A stretch of 64,000 bases of DNA from Rhodospirillales bacterium (lineage in GTDB: Bacteria; Pseudomonadota; Alphaproteobacteria; Micavibrionales; Micavibrionaceae), in contig JACKIU010000001.1 of assembly GCA_020638295.1 (NCBI GenBank), forward strand, positions 62,001 through 126,000, in the 5' to 3' direction. This document shows, piece by piece, positions 1 to 8,430 of the stretch (position 1 is the stretch's first letter; every line of letters begins with the position of its first letter). The notes under the pieces are model-generated. The model was not told the origin of the DNA, made no database searches, and saw only the letters and a list, made by a program, of their open reading frames with translations. The translations under genes were made by a program, and so were the position numbers.

Positions 1-19
1 TCTGGGGGAAACAAAGTTT

Positions 20-211
20 TCACGCGGCAACTGGCCTAACCTGTTTAAGGCCGTTAATCAAAGAGACTGGAGAACGGCGGCAAATCAGTCGCACCGTAAA
101 ATACCAAACGACAAAAGCAACCGGAATCGGGACACCCATAATCAATTCATTGACGCGGCGGAAATGGAGGAACAAGTACAGCAATAAATATGATTTCTGA
201 CTACGAGCCAT
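20..211 (-). CDS. possible small membrane protein (63 aa)
   Basis: An open frame of 63 codons on the minus strand ends a few bases from the window edge. The peptide has one long hydrophobic stretch (around VPIPVAFVVWYF) and several arginines, as in a small single-pass inner-membrane protein. It begins just downstream of the end of the secreted-protein gene at 227-1219 on the same strand, so the two could be co-transcribed. An upstream TTG at 223 is an alternative start. I recognise no family, and the frame could be fortuitous. Confidence 0.3.
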   Translation of the reverse strand: MARSQKSYLLLYLFLHFRRVNELIMGVPIPVAFVVWYFTVRLICRRSPVSLINGLKQVRPVAA

Positions 212-226
212 GGAAGATTCCAACCA

Positions 227-1219
227 TCACAAGTACTTTTCAATATAGGCAATCATGTCGTTGCTGCTGTCAAAGGAGAGAAGCGGCAGGATATAATTTT
301 TATCCCTTTCTCTGATAAGGCCGTAAATGTAATTGTTATCATATTGTCGCATAGTGCCGTCCGTATACTCAGTAACATTTATGGCGTAGCATGTCTCAGG
401 CTTTGCGGGATAATTTGGGATGAGTTTGGCGCATTCCTGCCGATCCAGTTTGCCGAGAATTTTGTAACCTTCGGCATCCGGAATTTTCCCTGAAAGGATG
501 CTGCCATCTTCCTGCATAACGGGCTTGTCAGCATTATTTCCACAAGTATCAAGTGGCGCTATAACTTTTACAGCCCAGCTATCGGGCAGATAATTCAGGT
601 CTTTTATGGGATTCCCAAAAAACTTTCCCGGCTCTTTTTCAAGCTCGCCCACGTCAAGCTTGTAGTAATCGGCAAAGGATTCAAAATTATCCTCGGAAAT
701 AAAAGGGTGCGGCAGACATTGCGGCGGTATTAATTTTCCGTCCACAGACCAGCCTTGCGGCAAGTCTTTGTCCGGCAAATATTTATTTTCATCGAAAGGC
801 ATATTCATACCTGTAATTGTGTATTGCGCTGGAAACGTGTCGTTTTTCTCATACCAAATAAAGCCGCGAGACACCATGTATCCTCGCCATCCAATCCTTC
901 CACACTCCGGCTTTCCGGCCAGAACAGCTTCCTGCCAGCCTGCAGGGAAAATATCATCAAATGGCTGCGATTTGATAACGGAACGCCTGGGGCCGTTGTG
1001 AATAAGCTCCCCCTCCATCAATGCCAATAAAGCTTCAGCATCCTTATTGCGTATGGCGTCTTGTATTTTCAAGCCGAAATCATAGGCGGCAATGACGTCA
1101 GCCTTATCTTCGTCTTTCGCTTCAGGGCCGGTCAGATAAGCATCGCAAGGATGTGCTTGTCCTTCCAAGGGCATGGCCGCTAATATTAGGAAAACAAAGA
1201 GTGCAAAACATTTTTTCAT
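227..1219 (-). CDS. secreted protein of unknown function
   Basis: The start is placed at the ATG at 1219 because the next 25 residues form a classic Sec signal peptide: MKKC, a hydrophobic core FALFVFLILAAM, then cleavage near GQAHP. The open frame upstream of it reads as non-coding leader. The mature protein is about 305 residues with several cysteines (for example DTCGNN, RQECAK, PETCYAIN), which suggests a disulfide-bonded periplasmic or exported protein. A segment rich in Trp, Tyr and Pro lies in the middle. No catalytic motif or family is recognised. The gene is divergent from the truncated alkB-like gene at 1274, with about 54 bp between them. Confidence 0.6.
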   Translation of the reverse strand: MKKCFALFVFLILAAMPLEGQAHPCDAYLTGPEAKDEDKADVIAAYDFGLKIQDAIRNKDAEALLALMEGELIHNGPRRSVIKSQPFDDIFPAGWQEAVLAGKPECGRIGWRGYMVSRGFIWYEKNDTFPAQYTITGMNMPFDENKYLPDKDLPQGWSVDGKLIPPQCLPHPFISEDNFESFADYYKLDVGELEKEPGKFFGNPIKDLNYLPDSWAVKVIAPLDTCGNNADKPVMQEDGSILSGKIPDAEGYKILGKLDRQECAKLIPNYPAKPETCYAINVTEYTDGTMRQYDNNYIYGLIRERDKNYILPLLSFDSSNDMIAYIEKYL

Positions 1220-1273
1220 TATTGGATCGTATTCGTAAATGCATGTTTTATCAATGTGATATATGCTGTGAGG

Positions 1274-1411
1274 ATGAACCTGCTCTTCAAAATTGAACCG
1301 AACACCGCCATTGATATTTCCGGCCTGTCTTACACGCCGGATTACGTTACGGCGGAAGAGGAGCAGAATCTGCTGGAAATTATCGACCGGCAACCGTGGC
1401 TGGGCAGCTGA
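1274..1411 (+). pseudogene. N-terminal fragment of an AlkB-like 2OG-Fe(II) dioxygenase
   Basis: A 45-codon frame encodes a peptide in which GLSYTPDYVTAEEEQNLLE and then IIDRQPWL match the conserved start of AlkB-family alkylation-repair dioxygenases (GL.Y.PdfLt..Ee..Ll..id..pW). The family continues for about 150 further residues with an HxD...H iron-binding motif, and none of that is present: a TGA follows QPWLGS and the downstream DNA is unrelated. I read this as a gene cut at the left edge of the island at about position 1405. The assignment rests on the short N-terminal pattern only. Confidence 0.55.
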
Positions 1412-1506
1412 TGGCCAATCACGCAGATGCTATTTGTCGGATTTTCCTGCGGCATACAAAAACCAATTCAAAAAAACTTTTAAACTTAACGAAAACCGCT
1501 CTATGC

Positions 1507-1538
1507 TCTACAATTCAGTTACTTGTTTGAATTGTAGA
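1507..1538. promoter_or_regulatory. inverted repeat upstream of the helicase remnant
   Basis: TCTACAATTCA at 1507-1517 is mirrored exactly by TGAATTGTAGA at 1528-1538, with a 10-nt spacer. It lies about 120 bp before the helicase start, in an AT-rich stretch (1412-1656) that holds no other feature. It could be an operator or a weak hairpin. Nothing in the sequence tells which. Confidence 0.45.
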
Positions 1539-1656
1539 CTAAAATTTGCCAAGGGCGTTTTATGCACCTTTTTAAGCCTAACGAGAGACTATTGCTCTCC
1601 CCAGACTCGAAATAAAACCAATTTCAACAAAAATTGGGCAAATCAGGCATGTTCTA

Positions 1657-2749
1657 ATGGCCCGGAGAGATGCCAAGATCGAGGCTGTAGGGCTTATAAA
1701 TGTTTCGCAAAGAATTAAAGAACAGGTACTGGTCTTGGAGGACGGCCCAAAAGTCGTCGTTACGGCGCGTCGCCTATGTCCTATGCCAGAAGGTATTGAC
1801 GGTGTTCTGTTATTTGGAGATGACAGAAAAGTATCTTGGCTTCATCACAAGAAATTGACTGCTTTCGATGCTCAAAAATCCTCGAAAGGACTGACCGCCG
1901 TCAAAGCCGGAATTTGTCAATCGTGGGACGGGCAGTTTTTATTCAAATCGGAAAAAACCGATAAGGATGGAAACGTGTTGAGTTTGGGATTAAGACCTGC
2001 GCAACTCGGTGCACTTCACGCTGTAGGTGCTCATTGGATGATGTCGAAAGCTCCGGCAACCGTTGTAATGCCTACCGGCACAGGCAAAACGGAAACAATG
2101 ATTGCTTCAATGATAGCCTATATGCCGGATACTTTACTTGTGACGGTTCCGTGGAAAGCCCTTCGGGAGCAAACCGCCGAGAAGTTTCTTACCCTTGGGC
2201 TCTTGAGAAAACTGGGAAACATTTCCGCCGATGTAAGAAACCCGATTGTAGGAATTATCAAACATAGACCCAAAAATGAAATCGACCTGGATATCTTCAA
2301 GCAGTGTAACGTTTTAATTGCGCCTATGGGTACCATGGCACAGGGCACCGCACTCGATTTCGCTTTCCAGATATCCGATATTGTGTCTCATACGATTATA
2401 GACGAAGCGCACCATACGCCTGCTGCAACTTGGTCTAGATTCAAAGAAAATCTGGGCAATAAGCCTTTGCTTCAGTTTACGGCCACCCCATTTCGTCGGG
2501 ACGGGGGGTGGTGGAAGGAAAGGTAATTTTTAACTATCCATTGGCGCAAGCTTATGAAGATGGATATTTTACTCCAATAGATTTCAATTGGCTGTTTGAA
2601 TTGAACACCGAAAAGGGCGACGAAGAAATTGCCAGAAGAGCCGTAACGACCCTCGATAAAAATATTGAAAATGGCTATGACCATTTGATGATGGCTCGCT
2701 GTGAAACTGTGAAAAGAGCGGAAGAAGTCCATAAAATTTATCGAGAGAT
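1657..2749 (+). pseudogene. SF2 DEAH-box helicase, frameshifted and 3'-truncated
   Basis: The first 289 codons encode a superfamily 2 helicase ATPase core. Walker A is MPTGTGKTE (about residues 145-153), motif II is IIDEAHH, and motif III is FTATPFRRDG. At a run of six Gs near 2505 the frame is lost. Restoring one G gives a continuous product that goes on with VVEGKVIFNYPLAQAYEDGY and KRAEEVHKIY, the start of the second RecA-like lobe. That lobe then stops at about 2745, where the sequence changes to DUF6119-like coding in another frame. Related type III R-M or DISARM-like helicases are several hundred residues longer. It was probably a phage-defence or DNA-processing enzyme and is now non-functional. 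Confidence 0.75.
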
Positions 2750-3286
2750 GTTGGTAAGCAAGAAGAGAATGACTACAATGCGCAATATATTGGTGAACCG
2801 AACACTATGGTTTTAGATAAAATCACCCCGGAAAATATTGAGCTTTGCGATATGCTAAAGTGGGATAATGATAACTTGTATCTCATTCATGTAAAATCTG
2901 GGTTTGGGAATACGATGAGGGATTTATGTGCGCAAATTTCAATTTCAGCAAATAGACTGGTGCAGGATAGAAAGGCAACACCCTCAAAAGAGTTTGTGAA
3001 AAAAGTGTATCAAAGCCTGAAAAATAAGAACGGCGGCGAAGGCTATTACGGGCTGGCCGGAGCTCAGACGAATAATATGATGGAAGATGAGTTCCTAGAG
3101 CTTTTTGATAAACAAAAGCATTTCGTTTTGGCGGTTTTAGATACGAGCACTTCGGAGAGAGAGCTTCAGAACATAGAAGAATTTAATTCCAATATAGCTA
3201 AATTCTCGTTGGATGTGCTTACAAAAGAAATGGCCGGAATAGGCCAAAACCTGCAAATAGGACAAATTAAAAAAGGCGCAAACTAA
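2750..3286 (+). pseudogene. C-terminal half of a DUF6119 (TIGR04141-like) protein
   Basis: In the frame that ends at 3286 the peptide reads EENDYNAQYI, then VLDKITPENIELCDMLKW, then LYLIHVKSGFGNTMRDLCAQ. This matches the C-terminal signature of sporadically distributed DUF6119/TIGR04141 proteins (EgeYN..., iEfCDLl..., liHVKr..gSs..lshLf.Q). There is no start codon before 2807, and the 5' half is missing because the sequence joins the helicase fragment directly. A matching N-terminal half lies at 4014-4447 on the opposite strand. The family is common in defence islands but its biochemical role is not established. Confidence 0.65.
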
Positions 3287-3293
3287 GTTCAAA

Positions 3294-4013
3294 TTATTTT
3301 GTTTCATGCCTCCCCGGCTTTTTCCTCACATCTCTCAAATACCCGCTCAATTCTGGTCTTTCCCAGAAGTTGGGGAGGTGGACGGTGAAGTGGCCGTGGT
3401 CGCGGGATTCGAGGAGGGCGGTTTCGCCGCCGGTGACCATACGGATGTCTTCAACCTGGAGAAGGGGGCGGGATTGTTCGGAGAGGTTGTCGCCCGATCC
3501 GTTCACCTGATTGTTGTTGACGTTGAAGCCGCGCACCATGACGGAGGTGCGGCCTGAGCGGTATTCGATTTCCTTGCAGGTTTCATTGTCCGGCAGGCCG
3601 CGATAGAGCGTGTGGGCGACGGCTTTGCGCCAGATGCGGGCGGTTTCCTTGCCGTAGCGGTGCTCGATCTGCGCGGCGGCATTCTGGAACACGCCAAGAA
3701 AATTGATCCCGCCCTGCCGGTAGAGGGTCAGGATTTCATGGAAATTGGAGACAAAAAGCTGGCCCCATTCCTCGCCGATCACCAGCGCGCGCAGATCGCC
3801 GTGCGCGTCCGCGAACCGCTCGATTACCGCCGCCGCCATCGCGCCGACAAAGGTGCGGCTGCTCTCGCTGCGGGCGGAGCCGATGATAAACAGCGCCGTG
3901 CGTTCGCGTTTCATGTCCGCCGGGTCGAAGCTGCTGCGATCCGTTGCTTCGCGGGCCGCCATGCCGGGCTGGAAACCCTGGAGCCGCTCCAGAAACACCG
4001 AGGAATTCCGCCA
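3294..4013 (-). pseudogene. C-terminal fragment of a type IV coupling protein (VirD4/TraG/TraD-like)
   Basis: The 235-residue frame looks like the C-terminal ATPase lobe of conjugative coupling proteins. It has ALFIIGSARSESSRTFVGAM, then LRALVIGEEWGQL in the position of the DEf..lG Walker B-like motif, then a segment GGINFLGVFQNAAAQIEHRYG resembling the TraD/TraG region after motif III. The N-terminal membrane segments and the Walker A domain are absent. At about 4013 the frame runs into DUF6119 N-terminal coding. Higher GC than its neighbours agrees with an origin in the GC-rich conjugative-element DNA seen at 9.8-13.8 kb. The stop lies 8 bp from the convergent DUF6119 fragment. Confidence 0.55.
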
Positions 4014-4447
4014 ACGAAATTTCTTTCTCTGGCCGATTTCAGGATTTTGTCCTCCTTCTTTATGAGTCTTGAGAGGACATCCAACCCAAAATCATTATCA
4101 ATATATTTCCTGATAGCATTGTGACCGTATCCGCCAGTGACAGCGTAAATATTTTTTGTGTCTTTTGTCTCTATGAATAGAACATAATTTTGTTGAGCGC
4201 TATTTTCAGTAAATAAGATAGCTTGGGATTTCTCGGCCAACGGCTCAATGAAAGATTTCCATTTAGGCGTATATGTGTAGCGGTTGTAAAAAAGCTGAAA
4301 ATTATAATCATCGGGAAGGCTATTGTTTAATTGTTGCTCCGAATAGCTTTCTTCGGTTACCTCTTTTGCTAATTCCTGTAAATTCTTCCCATCCTCCATT
4401 TTATAAACGGAAGTTTGAAGCTGCCCATCTACCGTTTTCTTGGTCAT
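4014..4447 (-). pseudogene. N-terminal part of a DUF6119 (TIGR04141-like) protein
   Basis: The ATG at 4447 is preceded by AAGGAAA. About 145 residues follow with the N-terminal hallmarks of the DUF6119/TIGR04141 family: PKWKSFIEPL, then NYVLFIETKDT, then IYAVTGGYGHNAIRKYI and DFGLDVLSRLI. After RNFVGG the open frame continues to 3911 but translates the coupling-protein fragment in the wrong frame. The middle of the family (roughly 200 residues) is found nowhere in the window. The complementary C-terminal half is at 2750-3286 on the other strand. Confidence 0.65.
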
Positions 4448-4481
4448 ATAAATTTCCTTTTCGGATTTTCATTACCTTTAT

Positions 4482-4493
4482 TGGTTGCAACCA
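4482..4493. promoter_or_regulatory. perfect 12-bp palindrome upstream of the DUF6119 remnant
   Basis: TGGTTGCAACCA is a perfect palindrome 35 bp upstream of the ATG at 4447, in an AT-rich spacer between that gene and the end of the Z1 gene. It is a candidate operator for a dimeric regulator. No regulator gene is adjacent. Confidence 0.3.
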
Positions 4494-4566
4494 TATAGTG
4501 CATATTGTGGATTTTTTATTCTTAACACAAGAAAAAGCGTTCATAGGCAGTTCGGGGAAAAACCCC

Positions 4567-6906
4567 TTAGGCCATCGTCTTTTTCGCAAACACACAAGGC
4601 TCAGCATCACTTGGCGCGATAAAAATCGGCCACCAGAATCGATGCGCAGTCCACCCCCTGTCAATCCCCCCCTCCTGTTGCAGTAAAACCAGAATTGGCT
4701 TCGAGCGGTTTGAATTCAGCAACTTTGAACGCAGAGCCGTGCCTAGGATCGAGCGCCCGGACTTATCACCAGAACCCTCGCGCGACAACAGCCTGCCAGT
4801 CTCAACAATCAACTGGATATTTCCGTCCCCGCCCTTCTCCATATCCGAATAGTAGTCAATGAGACTGCGCATCGCATCCCATTCGAACTCGTCGTCGTCA
4901 AATTCCATGCTGCTTTCAATGGCATCAATGATTGCAACAGCGACTTCTGGCTTGACCGAAACCAGATCACCCGTGTCTCGCCATTCGGGTTTAATCAATT
5001 TATCCAGTGTGGCTTGAACACCTGCCATATGAACGCCACCACGCGTCATAAACCCAGATGGTAAGAACATACCGTCAGAGGAAACAGAAACAGTGTCGCT
5101 CAAGAGGACTTTATTTGGCGCGCAGGCGCGCACGCGCGTACTTGGATCAGATTGGATAAACACAACCCCGCGATCATGGGCTCCAGACGAAAAAGCCCTC
5201 CGCAGGGCGTTTTCAACGCGGTTTATCGCGTGTAGACGGTTATAAACCCCACGAGAGGTATAGAAACGAGTAACTAGCAAATCGCCCCATTCACGATTGC
5301 CATACATGCGCGAATGTTGGAGCACGGTATCTGCCTGCATAGTTTTGGGATTCCGCCCGTAATAAAACGCGATCAGATTGGGAATGGTGATTCCACGATC
5401 AAGAATGTTTCCCCCAACAAAGATGTTATATGGAGTACGAAGTTTCAGCTCTGCCTTGTCATCAAGCAAGGCCATGACATCTTCGTCAGAATTCACCTTC
5501 GCAACCACCACATCGTCGTTCTGAAGGGCGTTCAAAAACAGTTCGAATGCTTCTTCACGTGGTGGCATTTCCGCATTGTCTGCGATTACTGAAGCCGATA
5601 GGTCGTCATAAGCTTGGTCAAAAAGCGGACGTAATTTTTGTGGCGAATCGTGAGAAGCATCACGAATTGCTAAAAAAACCCACTCGATAACTTGATCCTG
5701 CCAAGCATGTGCGGATTTCTGCGTGTCATTGTGAATAATCATAGAATATTTCTTCTCTTTATCACCCGCTTCAAGTTGCTGCCAACGCCGCACATTTGCG
5801 GCCACCACAAAAGTTGTTATCGCGCGGCGGAGGCCGATGGTGTTTGGTCCTTCAAGCACGTTTTCTTTAGTAATACGGCGACGATCCATTCTTCGAAGCG
5901 CGTCCTGCTCTTGCTCTGAAACAAATGCAACCAAGTACGTCAATGGATGACCAGGCTCATGATCTCCAAAATAGTGGTTTCCACCAACGTAACCGCTATG
6001 AATAGGCAGTTGAACGGTGAAAGCTGGACGCTTGGGCTTGAATATAAAATTAGCGCCACTTTGCTGGTCTTCATAATCTTCCGGTTGAAGATAAAGTGAG
6101 TATGGCGTCGCTGTAACCTGAAGAAAAGCAATGCCAGCACTGTCTGCCAAGTCACGTAATTCGTCTAGCTGGCTAGCAATCGCACCCTGCTTTACGCTAT
6201 TTTCGCCGCGCTTTTTTACAAAACGCACACTGGCAAGGTCGGCCTCATCATCAACAAGCAATACTTTTCTGTTTTTTAAACTTTCCTCGCTCTTCATGAA
6301 CTCGATAAGTCGCTCTAAGTTGTGCTTCTGCTTCTTGGCAACCACTATAATCTTTCGAGATAATTCGCTGCGGGTGAGTTTTCCCGGCAACTTCATAATA
6401 TCGAGAACGAGCACTTCATCTTCCGCGATAAATTCTGAAAAATCAGCGCTAAGGCGAGAAACAGTTTGGGCAGAAAGGGTTTTTGTACCCTTCGTCACGA
6501 CCAAGGCAATGTCAAACCCTTTATCGAACGCTGCGGCGATGACGCCAACGAATCCCCTGGTTTTTCCCGACTGAATTTGACCGAGAAGCATTCCTGGCTT
6601 GCTTGAATTCGTTGTGCCCCCAAGCTGCTCAACCACATCCTTTATACAATTCTCAAGCTCATCACTATCTCCACGAAACCCCTTCAAGCGTGAGTAATAC
6701 GGGGACTCTGATTTGAGAGAGTCGAGCTTCCGATTGTTGCGAAGTAGCCAAGTACGTACTTGCGAACGCCGAAATACCGGCCCCGAAGCCAAGTCACTAA
6801 TCGGTTTAGGAAAGTCAGCAGCCCGCGAACGCCAATTCACAACAGCTTGGCGCGACACACTCGCCATCTCCGCAATCTCATTAATTCCAACAATATCGCT
6901 CGCCAT
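4567..6906 (-). CDS. Z1-domain helicase-like protein of an R-M-type system, with N-terminal HTH
   Basis: The start is chosen at 6906 because AGGAGCGGGA precedes it and the protein then begins with an AlpA/MerR-type helix-turn-helix (IVGINEIAEMASVSRQAVVN, residues 5-24). The 779-residue protein has P-loop GQIQSGKT (109-116), Walker B DDEAD (219-223), SAT-like VTATP (264-268), then the Z1 signature GGNILDRGITIPNL (about 498-511) and QHSRMYGNR (530-538). Z1 proteins are SF2-like ATPases known from restriction-modification-type operons with DNA methyltransferases and nucleases. Here the gene is divergent from regulator, methyltransferase, nuclease and Vsr genes (7059-9721), from which I infer the ATPase or translocase role in one defence system. 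The gene appears intact. Confidence 0.85.
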   Translation of the reverse strand: MASDIVGINEIAEMASVSRQAVVNWRSRAADFPKPISDLASGPVFRRSQVRTWLLRNNRKLDSLKSESPYYSRLKGFRGDSDELENCIKDVVEQLGGTTNSSKPGMLLGQIQSGKTRGFVGVIAAAFDKGFDIALVVTKGTKTLSAQTVSRLSADFSEFIAEDEVLVLDIMKLPGKLTRSELSRKIIVVAKKQKHNLERLIEFMKSEESLKNRKVLLVDDEADLASVRFVKKRGENSVKQGAIASQLDELRDLADSAGIAFLQVTATPYSLYLQPEDYEDQQSGANFIFKPKRPAFTVQLPIHSGYVGGNHYFGDHEPGHPLTYLVAFVSEQEQDALRRMDRRRITKENVLEGPNTIGLRRAITTFVVAANVRRWQQLEAGDKEKKYSMIIHNDTQKSAHAWQDQVIEWVFLAIRDASHDSPQKLRPLFDQAYDDLSASVIADNAEMPPREEAFELFLNALQNDDVVVAKVNSDEDVMALLDDKAELKLRTPYNIFVGGNILDRGITIPNLIAFYYGRNPKTMQADTVLQHSRMYGNREWGDLLVTRFYTSRGVYNRLHAINRVENALRRAFSSGAHDRGVVFIQSDPSTRVRACAPNKVLLSDTVSVSSDGMFLPSGFMTRGGVHMAGVQATLDKLIKPEWRDTGDLVSVKPEVAVAIIDAIESSMEFDDDEFEWDAMRSLIDYYSDMEKGGDGNIQLIVETGRLLSREGSGDKSGRSILGTALRSKLLNSNRSKPILVLLQQEGGIDRGWTAHRFWWPIFIAPSDAEPCVFAKKTMA

Positions 6907-7032
6907 TCCCGCTCCTTGCTGTGTACAAATTACACAAGTTTTTACATTGTACTCATATATGGAGTCAACGAAAAAGTTGCACACTTGGAAAAACTCTGCC
7001 CTTCCAGTCATTTTGTTCTCTTTTTATTCTTG

Positions 7033-7059
7033 TATTAGGCGCCAAAATGGCGCCTAATA
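7033..7059. promoter_or_regulatory. perfect inverted repeat, likely operator of the R-M regulator
   Basis: TATTAGGCGCCA (7033-7044), spacer AAA, TGGCGCCTAATA (7048-7059) is a perfect 12-bp-arm inverted repeat. It lies in the divergent intergenic region between the Z1 gene and the small regulator gene, and overlaps the first possible start codons of the latter. The position and symmetry fit autoregulation by the ribbon-helix-helix protein, as with the controller proteins of R-M systems. Confidence 0.6.
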
Positions 7060-7283
7060 TGTTTGTGATGACGAAAGCACCCAGAGTGACAGAATCGGAT
7101 AAGCGCCCAAGACAGAGCCTGCGACTTGAACCAGACGTATGGCGGGCCATTGATGGCGCGCGCAAAAATCGTGCCGGCAATGTTTCAAGAAACACATGGA
7201 TAACTGAGGCAATCCTCGAAAAAATTGCCCGCGATGAATCGAAAACAGGCAACATGACGAGAAAAGATAGCCGTGATGTATAG
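7059..7283 (+). CDS. small ribbon-helix-helix-like regulator of the R-M system
   Basis: The product is about 74 residues with a basic N-terminus. RQSLRLEPDVWRAIDGAR then GNVSRNTWITEAILEKI has the beta-helix-helix layout of Arc/CopG DNA-binding proteins (LRLEP..W.ai...A......S...wI.eAi.eki). Starts at 7047, 7059 and 7068 are all possible. I prefer 7059, because 7047 lies in the spacer of the perfect inverted repeat. The stop codon overlaps the start of the methyltransferase, so the two are translationally coupled. The likely role is repression of its own operon and perhaps of the divergent Z1 gene. Confidence 0.6.
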   Translation: MFVMTKAPRVTESDKRPRQSLRLEPDVWRAIDGARKNRAGNVSRNTWITEAILEKIARDESKTGNMTRKDSRDV

Positions 7284-8430
7284 TTTTTATGAATTTTTTG
7301 CCGGAGGAGGAATGGCCAGAGCTGGACTCGGTTCGGGCTGGGATTGCCTATTTGCAAACGACTTTGATCATAAAAAGGGACACACCTACAGGACGAATTG
7401 GGGGACCGATGAAGCAGATAGGCTGAAGGTCAGTGACGTTCGAGATGTAAAAACCGCTGACCTTCCTGGCCACGCTGATTTGGTTTGGGGCTCCTTCCCT
7501 TGCCAAGATCTTTCTCTAGCGGGAGGTGGTGCGGGGTTAAAAGGAGATCGGTCTGGGACATTTTGGCCATTTTGGGATAAGATAAAAACTCTTATTCACG
7601 AAGGAAGGGCTCCGCGGATGATAGTTCTTGAGAATGTTTGCGGAACTCTCACCAGCCACCAAGGCAAGGATTTTGCAGCGATATGCGGGGCATTATCGCA
7701 AGCAAACTACAATTACGGTGCAGTAATTATTGATGCCGTGCGCTTTGTTCCACAGTCGCGCCCCCGATTATTCATTATTGGCATTAACGATGACATTATC
7801 ATTCCGGACGAGGCGAAGTCTGATTCTCCTTCAGACCTCTGGCATACACGAACATTGCGCACAGCCCATGGCAAATTGCCTACGAAAGCAAAAGCACGCT
7901 GGATTTGGTGGAATTTTTCAGCTCCATCCAGACGGAAACAAACCCTTTCTGATTTGATTGAGGCTCAACCAGATAGTGTTGAATGGCACACCCCAGGAGA
8001 AACTAGGCGGCTTCTGTCCATGATGAGTGATCTGAATTTGAAAAAGGTCAAGAACGCAAAAGGAAGTGGTCGGCGAATGGTTGGCACAATTTACAAACGC
8101 ACTAGGGTCGATGAGAATGGGGTTAAAGTCCAAAGAGCCGAGGTTCGGTTTGATGACGTCGCCGGTTGTTTGCGAACACCTGCCGGAGGATCGAGTCGAC
8201 AACTGATTATGGTTGTGGATGGACAATCTGTCAGATCGCGCTTGATTTCCTCTCGTGAAACGGCCCGATTGATGGGGCTACCGGAAGAGTATATTTTGCC
8301 AGACAGTTATAACGAAGCATATCACCTGACAGGTGATGGCGTTGTCGTGAATGTTGTTCGCCATCTTGCAGAGAATTTACTTGAACCAATATTAGATAGC
8401 CAAGTCAACGCGAAACGGGAGGCTGCATGA
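7276..8430 (+). CDS. DNA (cytosine-5) methyltransferase
   Basis: The protein (384 residues from the ATG at 7276; a GTG lies one codon upstream) carries the ordered C5-methyltransferase motifs: motif I FFAGGGMARAGLG (7-19) for AdoMet binding, motif IV GSFPCQDLS with catalytic Cys76, motif VI LEN around 119-121, motif VIII QSRPRLFIIG (160-169), and motif X-like GDGVVVNVVRHL near the C-terminus. The target-recognition region lies between about 230 and 320; specificity cannot be read from it. It overlaps the regulator gene upstream and the next gene by ATGA. It would protect host DNA in the system with the Z1, PD-(D/E)XK and Vsr proteins. Confidence 0.93.
   Translation: MYSFYEFFAGGGMARAGLGSGWDCLFANDFDHKKGHTYRTNWGTDEADRLKVSDVRDVKTADLPGHADLVWGSFPCQDLSLAGGGAGLKGDRSGTFWPFWDKIKTLIHEGRAPRMIVLENVCGTLTSHQGKDFAAICGALSQANYNYGAVIIDAVRFVPQSRPRLFIIGINDDIIIPDEAKSDSPSDLWHTRTLRTAHGKLPTKAKARWIWWNFSAPSRRKQTLSDLIEAQPDSVEWHTPGETRRLLSMMSDLNLKKVKNAKGSGRRMVGTIYKRTRVDENGVKVQRAEVRFDDVAGCLRTPAGGSSRQLIMVVDGQSVRSRLISSRETARLMGLPEEYILPDSYNEAYHLTGDGVVVNVVRHLAENLLEPILDSQVNAKREAA

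Noticed and set aside
7010..7030. LexA-like box (GTTC-N7-ATTC) upstream of the R-M regulator
   Set aside because: The second half-site deviates in a conserved base and the position does not fit recognisable promoter hexamers, unlike the perfect box at 15307.
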